64,000 nt of DNA from Fimihabitans intestinipullorum (GTDB taxonomy: Bacteria > Bacillota_I > Bacilli_A > RF39 > UBA660): contig DVML01000025.1 in assembly GCA_018714965.1 (NCBI GenBank), positions 62,001-126,000 on the forward strand. Direction: 5' to 3'. Below are positions 1 to 8,599 of this stretch, piece after piece; within the stretch, counting starts at the first letter, position 1; every line of letters starts with the position of its first letter. The notes beneath the pieces are model-generated. The model made no database searches. It was given only the letters and a program-made list of their open reading frames with translations, and had not been told where the DNA came from. A program made the position numbers and the translations under genes.

Positions 1-19
1 ATTAGAAAGGAGTATGTAT

Positions 20-109
20 ATGAATAATACAGAAGATCTTTATTTTAAAGATGTATTTACAGAAACAGAAAATGGAATTGATATGAAGAAGAGGCCGTAT
101 AAAATATAA
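20..109 (+). CDS. Short or 5'-truncated hypothetical ORF
   Basis: An ATG at 20 follows an AAGGAG Shine-Dalgarno site at 7-12 with 7-nt spacing and opens a 29-residue acidic-then-basic peptide ending in KRPYKI. The same frame is open back to the window edge, so this could instead be the last codons of a longer gene that starts upstream. The hairpin terminator that follows supports a real 3' end here. I do not recognise the product. Confidence 0.35.
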   Translation: MNNTEDLYFKDVFTETENGIDMKKRPYKI

Positions 110-112
110 AAA

Positions 113-143
113 AGGCACTACATTTTTTTCTGTAGTGTCTTTT
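113..143. terminator. Bidirectional rho-independent terminator
   Basis: A 10-bp stem (AGGCACTACA with TGTAGTGTCT, one G-U) around a T-rich loop is followed by T's on the plus strand and preceded by A's. It can therefore also end the minus-strand gene that stops at 118. Confidence 0.75.
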
Positions 144-927
144 CAGATTGGTTTAATTGTCTTTCGATTGCGCATATGATTGGGCCAATTCTAGGGATGT
201 TCTCTTCTGCTTGAAAGTTAAAAATACGGTCAATATTACTTTGAATAGCAATGTCATCTTCTAAATTTAACATCTGATAAATTTGATTTAGTTGAACTTG
301 TATATTTTCTTTTTGAAATAAATCGATCTTTGTAAGTGCATATAAAAATTGTTGCAATAATAAGAGGCGATCGAAGTTTTTTGTATATAATCCGTTTACT
401 TTAAATCTTGGATTAGAACGGATTTCTTCGTTATATTCTGGTAAATTAGAACTTGTTCCAGCTGGAATATTTTTAATTTGCCATCCATCGAAATCTAAGA
501 ATGTCACTTGATGGTTTTCTTTTTGGTAGGAGATATTACCATGAGAGAAAATATCTGGAAATATGATTCCTTCTTGATGTCCAAATTCCATTACATTTTC
601 TACTGTTTTAAAATAATTACAAATTTCTTTTGGATCTGCTTCATAAGAGAATGTAGTTGGTACGACTTCATCCATTAAGTAACCACGATATCCATTTTCA
701 TCTAGTACCACAGCTTCTGGATATAAAAGACTTGAATGTGGATTTAATTGATCTACTTTGTGGATTTTATGAGATTCTAATTTTTGTAATATCGTTTCTT
801 GTTCGATCCCGTAACGAATGATTTTGATCACTTTATTATTTTTGTAACGATATAAATTGTGTAAGTCTTTTTCTAACATTAATTCTTGATTTAAAATATC
901 GGTAGAGTGTAAGACTAACTTTTTCAT
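118..927 (-). CDS. Hypothetical protein, possible protein-kinase-like fold
   Basis: This is a soluble protein of 269 aa with no signal peptide. The start at 927 (MKKLVLHS) is chosen because a GAAAGGAG site lies about 8 nt upstream; a longer frame to 954 has no ribosome site. Residues around 85-170 resemble the hinge, catalytic loop and metal-binding region of kinase-like proteins: a GYLMDEV hinge-like segment, then FPDIFSHGNI (spaced Asp and Asn as in HRDxxxxN), then FLDFD in the place of DFG. The N-lobe is poorly conserved, so activity cannot be assumed. The gene diverges from the heat-shock operon and has its own promoter. The kinase link is inference. Confidence 0.6.
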   Translation of the reverse strand: MKKLVLHSTDILNQELMLEKDLHNLYRYKNNKVIKIIRYGIEQETILQKLESHKIHKVDQLNPHSSLLYPEAVVLDENGYRGYLMDEVVPTTFSYEADPKEICNYFKTVENVMEFGHQEGIIFPDIFSHGNISYQKENHQVTFLDFDGWQIKNIPAGTSSNLPEYNEEIRSNPRFKVNGLYTKNFDRLLLLQQFLYALTKIDLFQKENIQVQLNQIYQMLNLEDDIAIQSNIDRIFNFQAEENIPRIGPIICAIERQLNQSEKTLQKKM

Positions 928-954
928 GGAAATTCTCCTTTCAAACGGTAACAT

Positions 955-982
955 ATTATAGTAAAAATAAGGAATTTGTCAA
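955..982 (-). promoter_or_regulatory. Promoter for the minus-strand gene 118..927
   Basis: On the minus strand, TTGACA (977-982) and TATAAT (955-960) are separated by 16 bp. It lies back to back with the hrcA promoter region. Confidence 0.65.
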
Positions 983-994
983 ATTTTTATGTTT

Positions 995-1021
995 TTAGCA
1001 CTCATATGTTGACAATGCTAA
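995..1021 (+). promoter_or_regulatory. CIRCE operator 1 (HrcA site)
   Basis: TTAGCACTC, nine bases, then CAATGCTAA. The left arm is perfect and the right arm matches 7 of 9 bases of the CIRCE consensus TTAGCACTC-N9-GAGTGCTAA. It overlaps the -35 box of the hrcA promoter, where a bound repressor would block RNA polymerase. Confidence 0.88.
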
Positions 1022-1037
1022 CATATAATAGTATAAT
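1009..1037 (+). promoter_or_regulatory. Consensus sigma-A promoter of the hrcA operon
   Basis: TTGACA at 1009-1014 and TATAAT at 1032-1037 are separated by exactly 17 bp, a full consensus match. The -35 box lies inside the spacer and right arm of CIRCE 1, and the predicted start site falls at CIRCE 2. Confidence 0.9.
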
Positions 1038-1041
1038 GAAG

Positions 1042-1068
1042 TCAGCACTAAGGATTGAAGAGTGCTAA
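1042..1068 (+). promoter_or_regulatory. CIRCE operator 2 (HrcA site)
   Basis: TCAGCACTA, nine bases, then a perfect GAGTGCTAA. It covers the predicted transcription start and early leader, so the promoter is bracketed by two operators. Confidence 0.88.
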
Positions 1069-1083
1069 AAGAAGGTGATAACT

Positions 1084-2073
1084 TTGATAAATGAAAGGCA
1101 AACAGAGTTACTAAAGAAGATTGTAGAGGACTATATTAAGACAGCTCGTCCAGTTAGTTCAAAATCATTGTGTGAGTGGATGGATTGTTCTTCAGCGACC
1201 ATTCGAAACGAAATGAGTTACTTAGAAGAGATTGGATTACTTGAAAAGACACATACGTCTTCTGGTAGAATTCCATCGCAAGCAGGATACAGGTATTATG
1301 TCGATCATATTATGGAGGCAAAGAAATTAACTGGAGAAGATATGTTAAAACTTCAGACAATTTTCCATAATCATTCTCTGATGTTATCAGATACGATTAT
1401 AAAGAGTATGGAGATCATATCAGAGCTTACGAGTTGTACGACGGTCGTACTTGGAACATCTTCAAAGGAAAATCGTGTGACGAAAGTAGAAGTAGTTCCA
1501 TTAGATGATCAACACATGATCGCTATGTTAATTACAGATAAAGGTCATGTAGAACATAGGAATGTTATGACAGATGCTCCTTATGAAATGGAAGAGTTGA
1601 GACAGACTGTCGATATTATTAACAAGTTGATCGTTGGTACGCCAATCGATGAGGTAAGTGAAAAACTTGAGTTTGAAATTAAACCGGTCATTGGAAAATA
1701 CGTCAAACAACACGAAGTTATTTACAATGCTTTATATAATGCTTTTCACGAGGCAACCAATAAGATGGATATCAAAGTCACTGGAGCTAGCAACATTTTA
1801 AATCAACCTGAATTCAATAGCACGGAAAAGATTCGAGAGATCTTGTCGAAGTTCGATGATAAAGACTTTGTTTCTAATATCAAAGAAGAAGATAGCGGAA
1901 TCAATGTCTATATTGGAAGTGAAAATGAATTCGACGACGATGTCACAGTGATCAAGACGAAGTATTCGGTTGGTGGAGAAGAAGGAACGATCGCTTTGAT
2001 CGGACCAAAACGCATGGAATATGATCGTGTGTTAGCACTTTTAGATTTCATCAAACAGAATATCGATGAGTGA
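1084..2073 (+). CDS. hrcA: Heat-inducible transcription repressor HrcA
   Basis: HrcA binds CIRCE operators and represses chaperone operons; its activity is coupled to the state of the chaperones (family knowledge). The N-terminal winged-helix domain is clear (VSSKSLCEWMDCSSATIRNE, residues about 25-45, then SSGRIPSQAGYRYYVD). The rest is the dimerisation/GAF-like region ending in the typical IGPKRMEYDRVLALLDFI. I chose the TTG at 1084 because the AAGGTGAT ribosome site sits 6-8 nt before it; the GTG at 1075 lies inside that site. About 329 aa, normal for the family. The two CIRCE sites directly upstream imply autoregulation. The stop is TGA. Confidence 0.96.
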   Translation: MINERQTELLKKIVEDYIKTARPVSSKSLCEWMDCSSATIRNEMSYLEEIGLLEKTHTSSGRIPSQAGYRYYVDHIMEAKKLTGEDMLKLQTIFHNHSLMLSDTIIKSMEIISELTSCTTVVLGTSSKENRVTKVEVVPLDDQHMIAMLITDKGHVEHRNVMTDAPYEMEELRQTVDIINKLIVGTPIDEVSEKLEFEIKPVIGKYVKQHEVIYNALYNAFHEATNKMDIKVTGASNILNQPEFNSTEKIREILSKFDDKDFVSNIKEEDSGINVYIGSENEFDDDVTVIKTKYSVGGEEGTIALIGPKRMEYDRVLALLDFIKQNIDE

Positions 2074-2087
2074 TTGGAGGGATGAAA

Positions 2088-2723
2088 GTGACAGAAGAAA
2101 AAAATGAAAAAACAACTCCTGCGGAAGAAGTGAAGGAAGAAAAATCAACTTCGGAAGTTGTGGAAGAACAACCAGAGGTAATTCCAGAAGAAGAGTTCCA
2201 CGATGAGAAAACAGAGAAGAAAAAGATAAAGTTAAAGAAAAAAGAGACAAAGGAAGAATCAAAGTCTCGTGAGATTATCGCTGATTTGAAAGCGACGATC
2301 GATGAATTAGAACAAAAGAGTTTGAGAGATAAGGCAGAACTCATTAACTATCGTAAGAGAAAAGATGAGGAAGTTGCCCGCATGATGAAATATTGCAACG
2401 AAGATCTTGTGAAAGAGTTACTAGGAGTGATCGATAACTTTGAACGTGCGATCGATATGGATGATGATAACTTAGAAGATGAGGTATCAAAGTTCTTAGC
2501 AGGTTTCAAAATGATCTATTGTAACTTGGATCAAATCCTAACAAAGTTTGGTGTCGTTGAAATCGAAGCCAAAGGAAAAGAATTTGATCCAGCATTCCAT
2601 CAAGCAGTGTTAACAGAGCATGTCGATGGAGTAGAACCTGGTATGATTATTGAAGTCATGCAAAAAGGTTATATGTTGAAAGATAAAGTTATAAGACCAT
2701 CTATGGTCAAAGTAAGTGAATAA
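2088..2723 (+). CDS. grpE: Nucleotide exchange factor GrpE
   Basis: GrpE drives ADP release from DnaK. The first 60 residues are a charged Glu/Lys-rich arm. A long coiled coil follows (residues about 65-125, including AELINYRKRKDEE), then the beta-wing that contacts DnaK (EFDPAFHQAVLTE, VMQKGYMLKDKVIRPSMV). The GTG at 2088 is preferred because GGAGG at 2076-2080 is 7 nt upstream; the ATG at 2082 is too close to it and the GTG at 2070 precedes it. 211 aa. It sits between hrcA and dnaK in the standard order and shares the CIRCE-controlled transcript. Confidence 0.97.
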   Translation: MTEEKNEKTTPAEEVKEEKSTSEVVEEQPEVIPEEEFHDEKTEKKKIKLKKKETKEESKSREIIADLKATIDELEQKSLRDKAELINYRKRKDEEVARMMKYCNEDLVKELLGVIDNFERAIDMDDDNLEDEVSKFLAGFKMIYCNLDQILTKFGVVEIEAKGKEFDPAFHQAVLTEHVDGVEPGMIIEVMQKGYMLKDKVIRPSMVKVSE

Positions 2724-2741
2724 TAAAGGAAAGGTGATATT

Positions 2742-4559
2742 ATGAGTAAAATTATAGGAATTGACTTAGGTACGACAAATAGTTGTGTCTGTGCTTATGA
2801 AGGTGGGGAAGCAAAGGTAATTGCAAACCCAGAGGGAAATCGTACAACACCATCTGTTGTAGCATTCAAAGGAGATGAAATCATCGTCGGAGATGCTGCA
2901 AAGCGTCAAATGGTAACAAATAAAAATACAATTGCTTCTATCAAGAGAAAAATGGGTACAAATGAAAAAGTAGAAGTAAATGGAAAGAAATATACACCAG
3001 AGGAAATCAGTGCTATGATTCTTTCTGATTTAAAGAAAACAGCAGAAGCTTATTTAGGAGAAAAAGTAGATCGTGCAGTTATTACAGTTCCTGCATACTT
3101 TAACGATGCACAACGTCAAGCTACAAAAAATGCTGGTAAAATTGCAGGTCTTACAGTAGAACGTATTATCAACGAACCAACTGCTGCAGCGCTTGCATAT
3201 GGACTTGACAAACAAGATAAGAACGAACAAGTATTAGTATACGACCTTGGAGGAGGAACGTTCGACGTATCTATTCTTGAACTTGGAGATGGAGTATTCG
3301 AAGTAAAATCTACAAGTGGTAATAACAAACTTGGTGGAGATGACTTCGATCACAGAATCGTAGAATATTTAATCGATACATTTAAAAAGGAAAATGGAAT
3401 TGATTTAAGTAATGATAAGATGGCTATGCAACGTTTGAAAGATGCTGCTGAAAAAGCTAAGAAAGACTTATCAGGAGTTACTTCAACACAAATTTCATTA
3501 CCATTCTTATCTCAAGGAGAAGATGGTCCTCTTCACTTAGAAGTTACATTAACACGTGCAAAATTCGAAGAATTAGTAGATGATTTAGTACAAAGTACAT
3601 TAGAACCAGTTCGTAAAGCATTGAAAGATGCTAAATTAAAACCAAGCGATATCGATAAGGTATTGTTAGTAGGTGGATCTACACGTATTCCAAAAGTGCA
3701 AGAGCTTGTAAAACAAGAACTTGGTAAAGAACCATCTAAGGGAGTTAACCCAGACGAAGTTGTTGCTATGGGAGCTGCTATCCAAGGTGGAGTTTTAACT
3801 GGAGATGTAGATGATATCGTACTTTTGGATGTTACACCACTTTCACTTGGTATCGAAACACTTGGTGGGGTATGTACTGTATTGATTCCAAGAAATACGA
3901 CGATTCCAACAAGCAAGAGTCAAGTATTCTCAACTGCTGCAGATAATCAACCAGCTGTAGATATCCATATTCTACAAGGAGAACGTCCAATGGCAGCAGA
4001 CAACAAGACACTTGGAAGATTCCAATTGACGAATATTCCAGCTGCACCACGTGGAGTACCTCAAATTGAAGTAACATTCGATATCGACGCTAATGGTATC
4101 GTTAACGTAAAAGCAAAAGATCTTGGAACAAACAAAGAACAATCTATTACGATTACAGCATCTACAAATTTAACAGATGAAGAAATCGAAAAGATGATGA
4201 AAGAAGCAGAGGCAAATAAAGAAGCTGACGAGAAACGTAAAGAGGAAGCAGACTTGCGTAACGAGGCAGAACAACTTATCTTTGCTGGAGAAAAATCTTT
4301 GAAAGATCTTGGAGATAAAGTAGATGAAAAAGATAAGAAGAAAGTAGAAGAACAAACTGCTGATTTGAAAAAAGCATTAGAAGGTAATGATATCGATGAT
4401 ATCAAGAAGAAGAAAGATGCTTTAAATGAGACAGTGATGGCACTTGCTACAAAAGTTTACGAAGAAGCAGCAAAAGCTGCACAAGCAGAAAATGCAAACA
4501 ATACTTCAAACGATGATAAAGATAACGACGTTAAAGAAGCAGAGTACGAAGAAAAATAA
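2742..4559 (+). CDS. dnaK: Hsp70 chaperone DnaK
   Basis: 605 aa, full length for a Gram-positive DnaK. The actin-like ATPase domain begins with IGIDLGTTNS and contains the phosphate loop VYDLGGGTFDVS and the VLLVGGSTRIP segment. The DVTPLSLGIETLGG linker leads into the substrate-binding beta-sandwich (NTTIPTSKSQVFSTA), followed by a charged helical lid and the usual acidic tail EAEYEEK. An AAAGGTGAT ribosome site precedes the ATG. It works with the GrpE and DnaJ encoded on either side in folding and heat-shock recovery. A hairpin directly after the stop may lower downstream expression relative to dnaK. Confidence 0.98.
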   Translation: MSKIIGIDLGTTNSCVCAYEGGEAKVIANPEGNRTTPSVVAFKGDEIIVGDAAKRQMVTNKNTIASIKRKMGTNEKVEVNGKKYTPEEISAMILSDLKKTAEAYLGEKVDRAVITVPAYFNDAQRQATKNAGKIAGLTVERIINEPTAAALAYGLDKQDKNEQVLVYDLGGGTFDVSILELGDGVFEVKSTSGNNKLGGDDFDHRIVEYLIDTFKKENGIDLSNDKMAMQRLKDAAEKAKKDLSGVTSTQISLPFLSQGEDGPLHLEVTLTRAKFEELVDDLVQSTLEPVRKALKDAKLKPSDIDKVLLVGGSTRIPKVQELVKQELGKEPSKGVNPDEVVAMGAAIQGGVLTGDVDDIVLLDVTPLSLGIETLGGVCTVLIPRNTTIPTSKSQVFSTAADNQPAVDIHILQGERPMAADNKTLGRFQLTNIPAAPRGVPQIEVTFDIDANGIVNVKAKDLGTNKEQSITITASTNLTDEEIEKMMKEAEANKEADEKRKEEADLRNEAEQLIFAGEKSLKDLGDKVDEKDKKKVEEQTADLKKALEGNDIDDIKKKKDALNETVMALATKVYEEAAKAAQAENANNTSNDDKDNDVKEAEYEEK

Positions 4560-4564
4560 AGTTT

Positions 4565-4589
4565 AGAAGTGCTACCAAGTAGTACTTCT
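4565..4589 (+). terminator. Hairpin after dnaK (partial terminator or processing site)
   Basis: A 10-bp stem AGAAGTGCTA / TAGTACTTCT (one G-U) with loop CCAAG. Only a broken run of T's follows (TACTTTG), so it looks like a weak terminator or mRNA-stabilising hairpin between dnaK and pepF. Confidence 0.5.
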
Positions 4590-4620
4590 TACTTTGTATA
4601 TAAAAGAATAGGAGAAAAAT

Positions 4621-6411
4621 ATGAGAAATAGAACGGACGTAGATGTGAAAGATACTTGGGATTTAACACTCATCTATAAAGATGACGATGCGTGGTATGA
4701 GGAGTATGAAAGCTTAAAAAAAGAAATTGATACTTACGATCAATTTCAAAGTACGATGATGAATTCAGCACAAGATTTGCTTGAACTTCTCGTATTTGAT
4801 CAAAAGATATCTAGAACATTAGATAAGTTATATGTCTATGCGAATATGAAGAGCGATGAAGATAAACGAAATCAGACGTATTTAAAAATGCTTGGAGAAA
4901 TTACAAGTTTATTTACGATGATCTCGAAAAAAACAGCATACATTGTTCCAACTTTGATGAAGTATCAATATGCTAAAATTGAAGAATGGATGAAAGAGGA
5001 ACCGAAGTTACTCGAATTTGAACATTCTTTAAAAGATATCTATCGCTATCAGCCATATACTTTAAGTGAGACAGAGGAAAAATTGATCGCAACGTATTCA
5101 AGTGCATTATCTAAAATAGGAGATACTTACGATTTGCTTACGACGAGTGATATGAATCTTGGAACGATTCAAGATGAAGATGGAAACGATGTCGAATTAC
5201 GTGAAGGAAACTATACACTTTATATTCGTTCGAAAGATCGTCGTGTTCGTAAACAGGCATTTGAGACACTTTTGGGTGGATATGCAAAATTTCAAAATAC
5301 GATCGCATCGACGTTTACTGGAATGTTAGAACTTGCAAAAGCAAATGCAGAAGCTCATCACTACGAAAGCACGATAGGATCATATTTATTCGCAGATGAC
5401 TTAGATGAGACAGTGTATACGAATCTTATCAATGTTGTAAATAATCATATGGACACTTTGATGAGATACTATCATCTCAAGAAGAAAGTTCTCGGATTAG
5501 ATGAGATGCATATCTACGATATCTATGTCGATCTTACGGAAAAGGCAAGTAAAACTTATTCTTTTGAAGAGGGAAAAAACATAGTGATCGATGCATTAAA
5601 TGTTCTTGGAGACGATTATATTACGAATTTAAAACGTGCATTTATGGAACGTTGGATCGATATTTATCCGACAGCGAGAAAGACGAGTGGTGCTTATTCT
5701 GGTGGATCGTACGATACGCTTCCATACGTACTTTTAAACTACAATGGAACTTTGAATGACGTATCTACGATCGCTCATGAATTGGGACATTCTATGCATA
5801 GTTACTATACGAGAAGCAACAATGGATATGAAACTGGAGATTATTCTATCTTCGTGGCAGAGATTGCAAGTACAGTGAATGAACTATTACTAAGCCATTA
5901 TTTACTCGAACATTCAAAAGAAAAGGACGAGAAACGTCAAATTTTATCTGAAATGATGGACTTATTTAAATCTACGATTTATCGTCAGACGATGTTTGCA
6001 GAATTTGAAAGAAAGATGCATGGAGATACTGAGGAAGGAAAAACACTTACGAGTGAGCAAATTAATAAAGCATACTACGATTTAAATTTACGTTATTTCG
6101 AACCAGAGATTATCGTCGACGAGAAGATTCAATACGAATGGGAAAGAATTCCTCATTTCTATACGCCATTTTATGTCTATAAATATGCGACGGGACTTTC
6201 TTGTGCATGCAAGATCGTAACTGATATTTTGAGTGGAAAAGAACATGCGGTAGAAAATTATATTGCCTTTTTGAAAAATGGAAGTAAAGATTATCCGAAA
6301 GAACATTTGAAGATGGTTGGTATCGATATTACAAAGACAGATTATATCGAAAGTGCGATTGCAATGTTCGACGATACAATTACGAAGATGGAGAAGCTAT
6401 TAGAATCATAA
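4621..6411 (+). CDS. pepF: Oligoendopeptidase F (M3B family)
   Basis: A cytoplasmic zinc metallopeptidase that cleaves short peptides. The HExxH motif is in HELGHSMHSYY, preceded by the family segment GAYSGGSYDTLPYVLLNY. The third ligand region (VAEIASTVNELLL) follows about 25 residues later, and the C-terminal substrate segment includes IPHFYTPFYVYKYATG. 596 aa, typical for PepF. A GGAG site lies just before the ATG. The unusual point is location: it sits between dnaK and dnaJ, 61 nt after dnaK and 19 nt before dnaJ, so it may be co-expressed with the chaperones. Confidence 0.95.
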   Translation: MRNRTDVDVKDTWDLTLIYKDDDAWYEEYESLKKEIDTYDQFQSTMMNSAQDLLELLVFDQKISRTLDKLYVYANMKSDEDKRNQTYLKMLGEITSLFTMISKKTAYIVPTLMKYQYAKIEEWMKEEPKLLEFEHSLKDIYRYQPYTLSETEEKLIATYSSALSKIGDTYDLLTTSDMNLGTIQDEDGNDVELREGNYTLYIRSKDRRVRKQAFETLLGGYAKFQNTIASTFTGMLELAKANAEAHHYESTIGSYLFADDLDETVYTNLINVVNNHMDTLMRYYHLKKKVLGLDEMHIYDIYVDLTEKASKTYSFEEGKNIVIDALNVLGDDYITNLKRAFMERWIDIYPTARKTSGAYSGGSYDTLPYVLLNYNGTLNDVSTIAHELGHSMHSYYTRSNNGYETGDYSIFVAEIASTVNELLLSHYLLEHSKEKDEKRQILSEMMDLFKSTIYRQTMFAEFERKMHGDTEEGKTLTSEQINKAYYDLNLRYFEPEIIVDEKIQYEWERIPHFYTPFYVYKYATGLSCACKIVTDILSGKEHAVENYIAFLKNGSKDYPKEHLKMVGIDITKTDYIESAIAMFDDTITKMEKLLES

Positions 6412-6430
6412 ATTGTGAGGAAGTGATGTT

Positions 6431-7540
6431 ATGAATAAAAGAGATTATTACGAAATATTGGGTGTTTCGAAAGATGCGAGTGAATCTGAAATCAAAAGTG
6501 CGTTTCGAAAACTTGCTAAAAAATATCACCCAGACGTTTCCAAAGAACCAGATGCAGCAGAAAAGTTTAAAGAGGCGCAAGAAGCATATGCTGTTTTAAG
6601 CGATGCTGAAAAACGTCGTCAATACGATCAGTTCGGTCATGCTGCCTTCGAACAAGGCGGACCTGGTGGAGCCGGAGGATTCGACTTTTCTGGATTCGAT
6701 TTTTCCGATATCTTTGGAGATCTTTTCGGGGGTGGATGCGGTTTTGACTTTGGTGGAGGAAGAGGAACTTCTAACCGTCCTCGCAAAGGGAGAGATTCTT
6801 TATTACAAGTAGATCTAACATTCGAAGAAGCTGTCTTTGGATGTAAGAAAGATATCGCACTCAATGTAACGGAAGATTGTCATGAATGTCATGGCGCTGG
6901 TGGGTTTGGAGAGAAAACTTGTTCTCATTGTCATGGAAGTGGGCAAGTAACTTCTGAACAACGTACGATGTTTGGCGTGTTCATGAATAAGACGACATGT
7001 TCTGTCTGTGGTGGTAAGGGAAAAACTTACGATCGTACGTGTCAGAAATGCCATGGTTCTGGAAAGGTAAAGACGAAAAAGACACTCGAAGTCAAAGTGC
7101 CTGCTGGAGTTGATACAGGACATCAACTTCGCCTTGCTGGAAAAGGAGAAGCTGGAATCAATGGAGGACCTTCAGGAGATGTATACTTGGAATTCCATGT
7201 TGCAGAACATCCAATTTACATTCGTGATGAAAATGATATTTATTTAAAAGTACCTGTTTCTATTACGGAAGCTGTACTTGGATGTAAGAAGGAAATTCCA
7301 ACTCTCTATGGACCTGTTACACTTACGATCCCTGCAGGAACGAATACGAACGATAAACATCGTTTGAAAGGAAAAGGTATTGCGGATCCAAATAGTGGGC
7401 GCAAGGGAGATATGTACGTTCTTATGAACGTCATCGTACCAGAAAAGATTAGCCGTGACCAGAAGAAGTTATTCGAAAAGCTTGCAACGACGAAATTAAA
7501 GGACAGCAAAGAATTTAAAACATTTGAAAAATATTTATAA
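6431..7540 (+). CDS. dnaJ: Chaperone co-factor DnaJ (Hsp40)
   Basis: Type I DnaJ of 369 aa. The order is a J domain (residues 1-70, with the HPD tripeptide in KKYHPDVS), a Gly/Phe-rich linker, four zinc-finger repeats (CHECHGAG, CSHCHGSG, CSVCGGKG, CQKCHGSG) and the two beta-barrel substrate-binding domains. It stimulates the DnaK ATPase and delivers substrates. It closes the heat-shock operon and is followed by a clear terminator. Confidence 0.98.
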   Translation: MNKRDYYEILGVSKDASESEIKSAFRKLAKKYHPDVSKEPDAAEKFKEAQEAYAVLSDAEKRRQYDQFGHAAFEQGGPGGAGGFDFSGFDFSDIFGDLFGGGCGFDFGGGRGTSNRPRKGRDSLLQVDLTFEEAVFGCKKDIALNVTEDCHECHGAGGFGEKTCSHCHGSGQVTSEQRTMFGVFMNKTTCSVCGGKGKTYDRTCQKCHGSGKVKTKKTLEVKVPAGVDTGHQLRLAGKGEAGINGGPSGDVYLEFHVAEHPIYIRDENDIYLKVPVSITEAVLGCKKEIPTLYGPVTLTIPAGTNTNDKHRLKGKGIADPNSGRKGDMYVLMNVIVPEKISRDQKKLFEKLATTKLKDSKEFKTFEKYL

Positions 7541-7567
7541 AATACACGTGAGTGTATTTTTTCTTTT
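7540..7567 (+). terminator. Rho-independent terminator after dnaJ
   Basis: Stem AATACAC / GTGTATT with a GTGA loop and a long T-run (TTTTTTCTTTT). Confidence 0.85.
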
Positions 7568-7568
7568 A

Positions 7569-7597
7569 TTGTGTTTTTTACAAAAATTGGTTATAAT
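7569..7597 (+). promoter_or_regulatory. Promoter upstream of fmt
   Basis: TTGTGT (7569-7574), 17 bp, TATAAT (7592-7597). The -35 is weak, the -10 perfect. It overlaps the tail of the dnaJ terminator. Confidence 0.55.
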
Positions 7598-7612
7598 ATG
7601 AGTGGTGATGCT

Positions 7613-8587
7613 ATGAAAGATGAATTTAATTTAGATGAGATAGAAGTAGAAAAAGAATTGTGTATTTTATTCATGGGAACGCCTGAATTTAGTGTTCCAA
7701 TCTTAGAAGGATTAATCGAAAATTATAAGATCCGTGCAGTGGTGACACAACCGGATCGCAAGGTAGGAAGAGATCAAGTAGTTCGCTTTACTCCAGTTAA
7801 ACAAGTTGCTCAAGATCATACGATACTAGTATTACAACCAGAGAAGATCAAGGAAAGCATCGAAGATATTTTAGCGTTAGAACCGGATTTGATCGTAACG
7901 TGTGCTTACGGACAGATTTTACCGAAGGCAATTTTAAATGCGCCGAAATATGGATGTATTAATGTCCATGCATCATTACTTCCAAAACTTCGTGGAGGAG
8001 CTCCAATTCATCATGCGATTATCGATGGTTATCAGAAGACGGGAATTACGATCATGTATATGAACGAAAAAATGGATGAGGGAGATATCATCGCTCAACG
8101 GGAACTAGAAATTTCCGAAACGGAAACAGCGAGTACGCTTCATGATAAGTTAAGTATCATGGGAAGAGATTTATTATTGGATACACTCCCTAGCATATTA
8201 GATGGTACAAATACGCGTACACCACAAGATGATAGCAAGGCAACTTATGGATTTGTGATCACCAGAGCAGATGAGAAGATCGATTTTAATAAGACGCAAA
8301 GAGAAATATATAATCAAGTAAGAGGATTGGACTCATTTCCAGGTGCTTATGCGAGATTAGATGGAAAGATCATGAAGATTTGGGCATGTGAAAAAAGTAA
8401 TGAATATCCAGGGGGATTTAATGGTCAGATTACAGATCTCTATCCAAATGGAATTGGTGTAAAGGTAGGAAATGGAGAAATTATTATTACCGAATTACAG
8501 CCAGAGGGTAAAAAGAGAATGAAAGCAATAGATTATATCAACGGTGTTAGCAATCATACGACGTTGATCGGAAAAATATTTGAATAA
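7613..8587 (+). CDS. fmt: Methionyl-tRNA formyltransferase
   Basis: Formylates initiator Met-tRNA using 10-formyl-THF. The ILFMGTPEFSVPIL start of the Rossmann-like domain, the catalytic INVHASLLPKLRGGAPI segment (Asn/His) and MYMNEKMDEGDI are present, with the C-terminal tRNA-binding barrel after residue 205. I chose the ATG at 7613 (MKDEFNLDE) because a GTGGTGAT site is just upstream; the frame is open further back without one. 324 aa; the N-terminus has about 15 extra acidic residues before the first strand. The usual neighbours def and priA are not here. Confidence 0.95.
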   Translation: MKDEFNLDEIEVEKELCILFMGTPEFSVPILEGLIENYKIRAVVTQPDRKVGRDQVVRFTPVKQVAQDHTILVLQPEKIKESIEDILALEPDLIVTCAYGQILPKAILNAPKYGCINVHASLLPKLRGGAPIHHAIIDGYQKTGITIMYMNEKMDEGDIIAQRELEISETETASTLHDKLSIMGRDLLLDTLPSILDGTNTRTPQDDSKATYGFVITRADEKIDFNKTQREIYNQVRGLDSFPGAYARLDGKIMKIWACEKSNEYPGGFNGQITDLYPNGIGVKVGNGEIIITELQPEGKKRMKAIDYINGVSNHTTLIGKIFE

Positions 8588-8599
8588 AAGAGGGATGTT

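Noticed and set aside
1075..1083. GTG 1075 as the hrcA start
   Set aside because: It lies inside the AAGGTGAT ribosome site; TTG 1084 gives correct spacing and a typical HrcA N-terminus.
6637..7126. Long antisense frames across dnaK, dnaJ, obg and other core genes
   Set aside because: They mirror codon bias of strongly conserved genes, lack ribosome sites and match no family.
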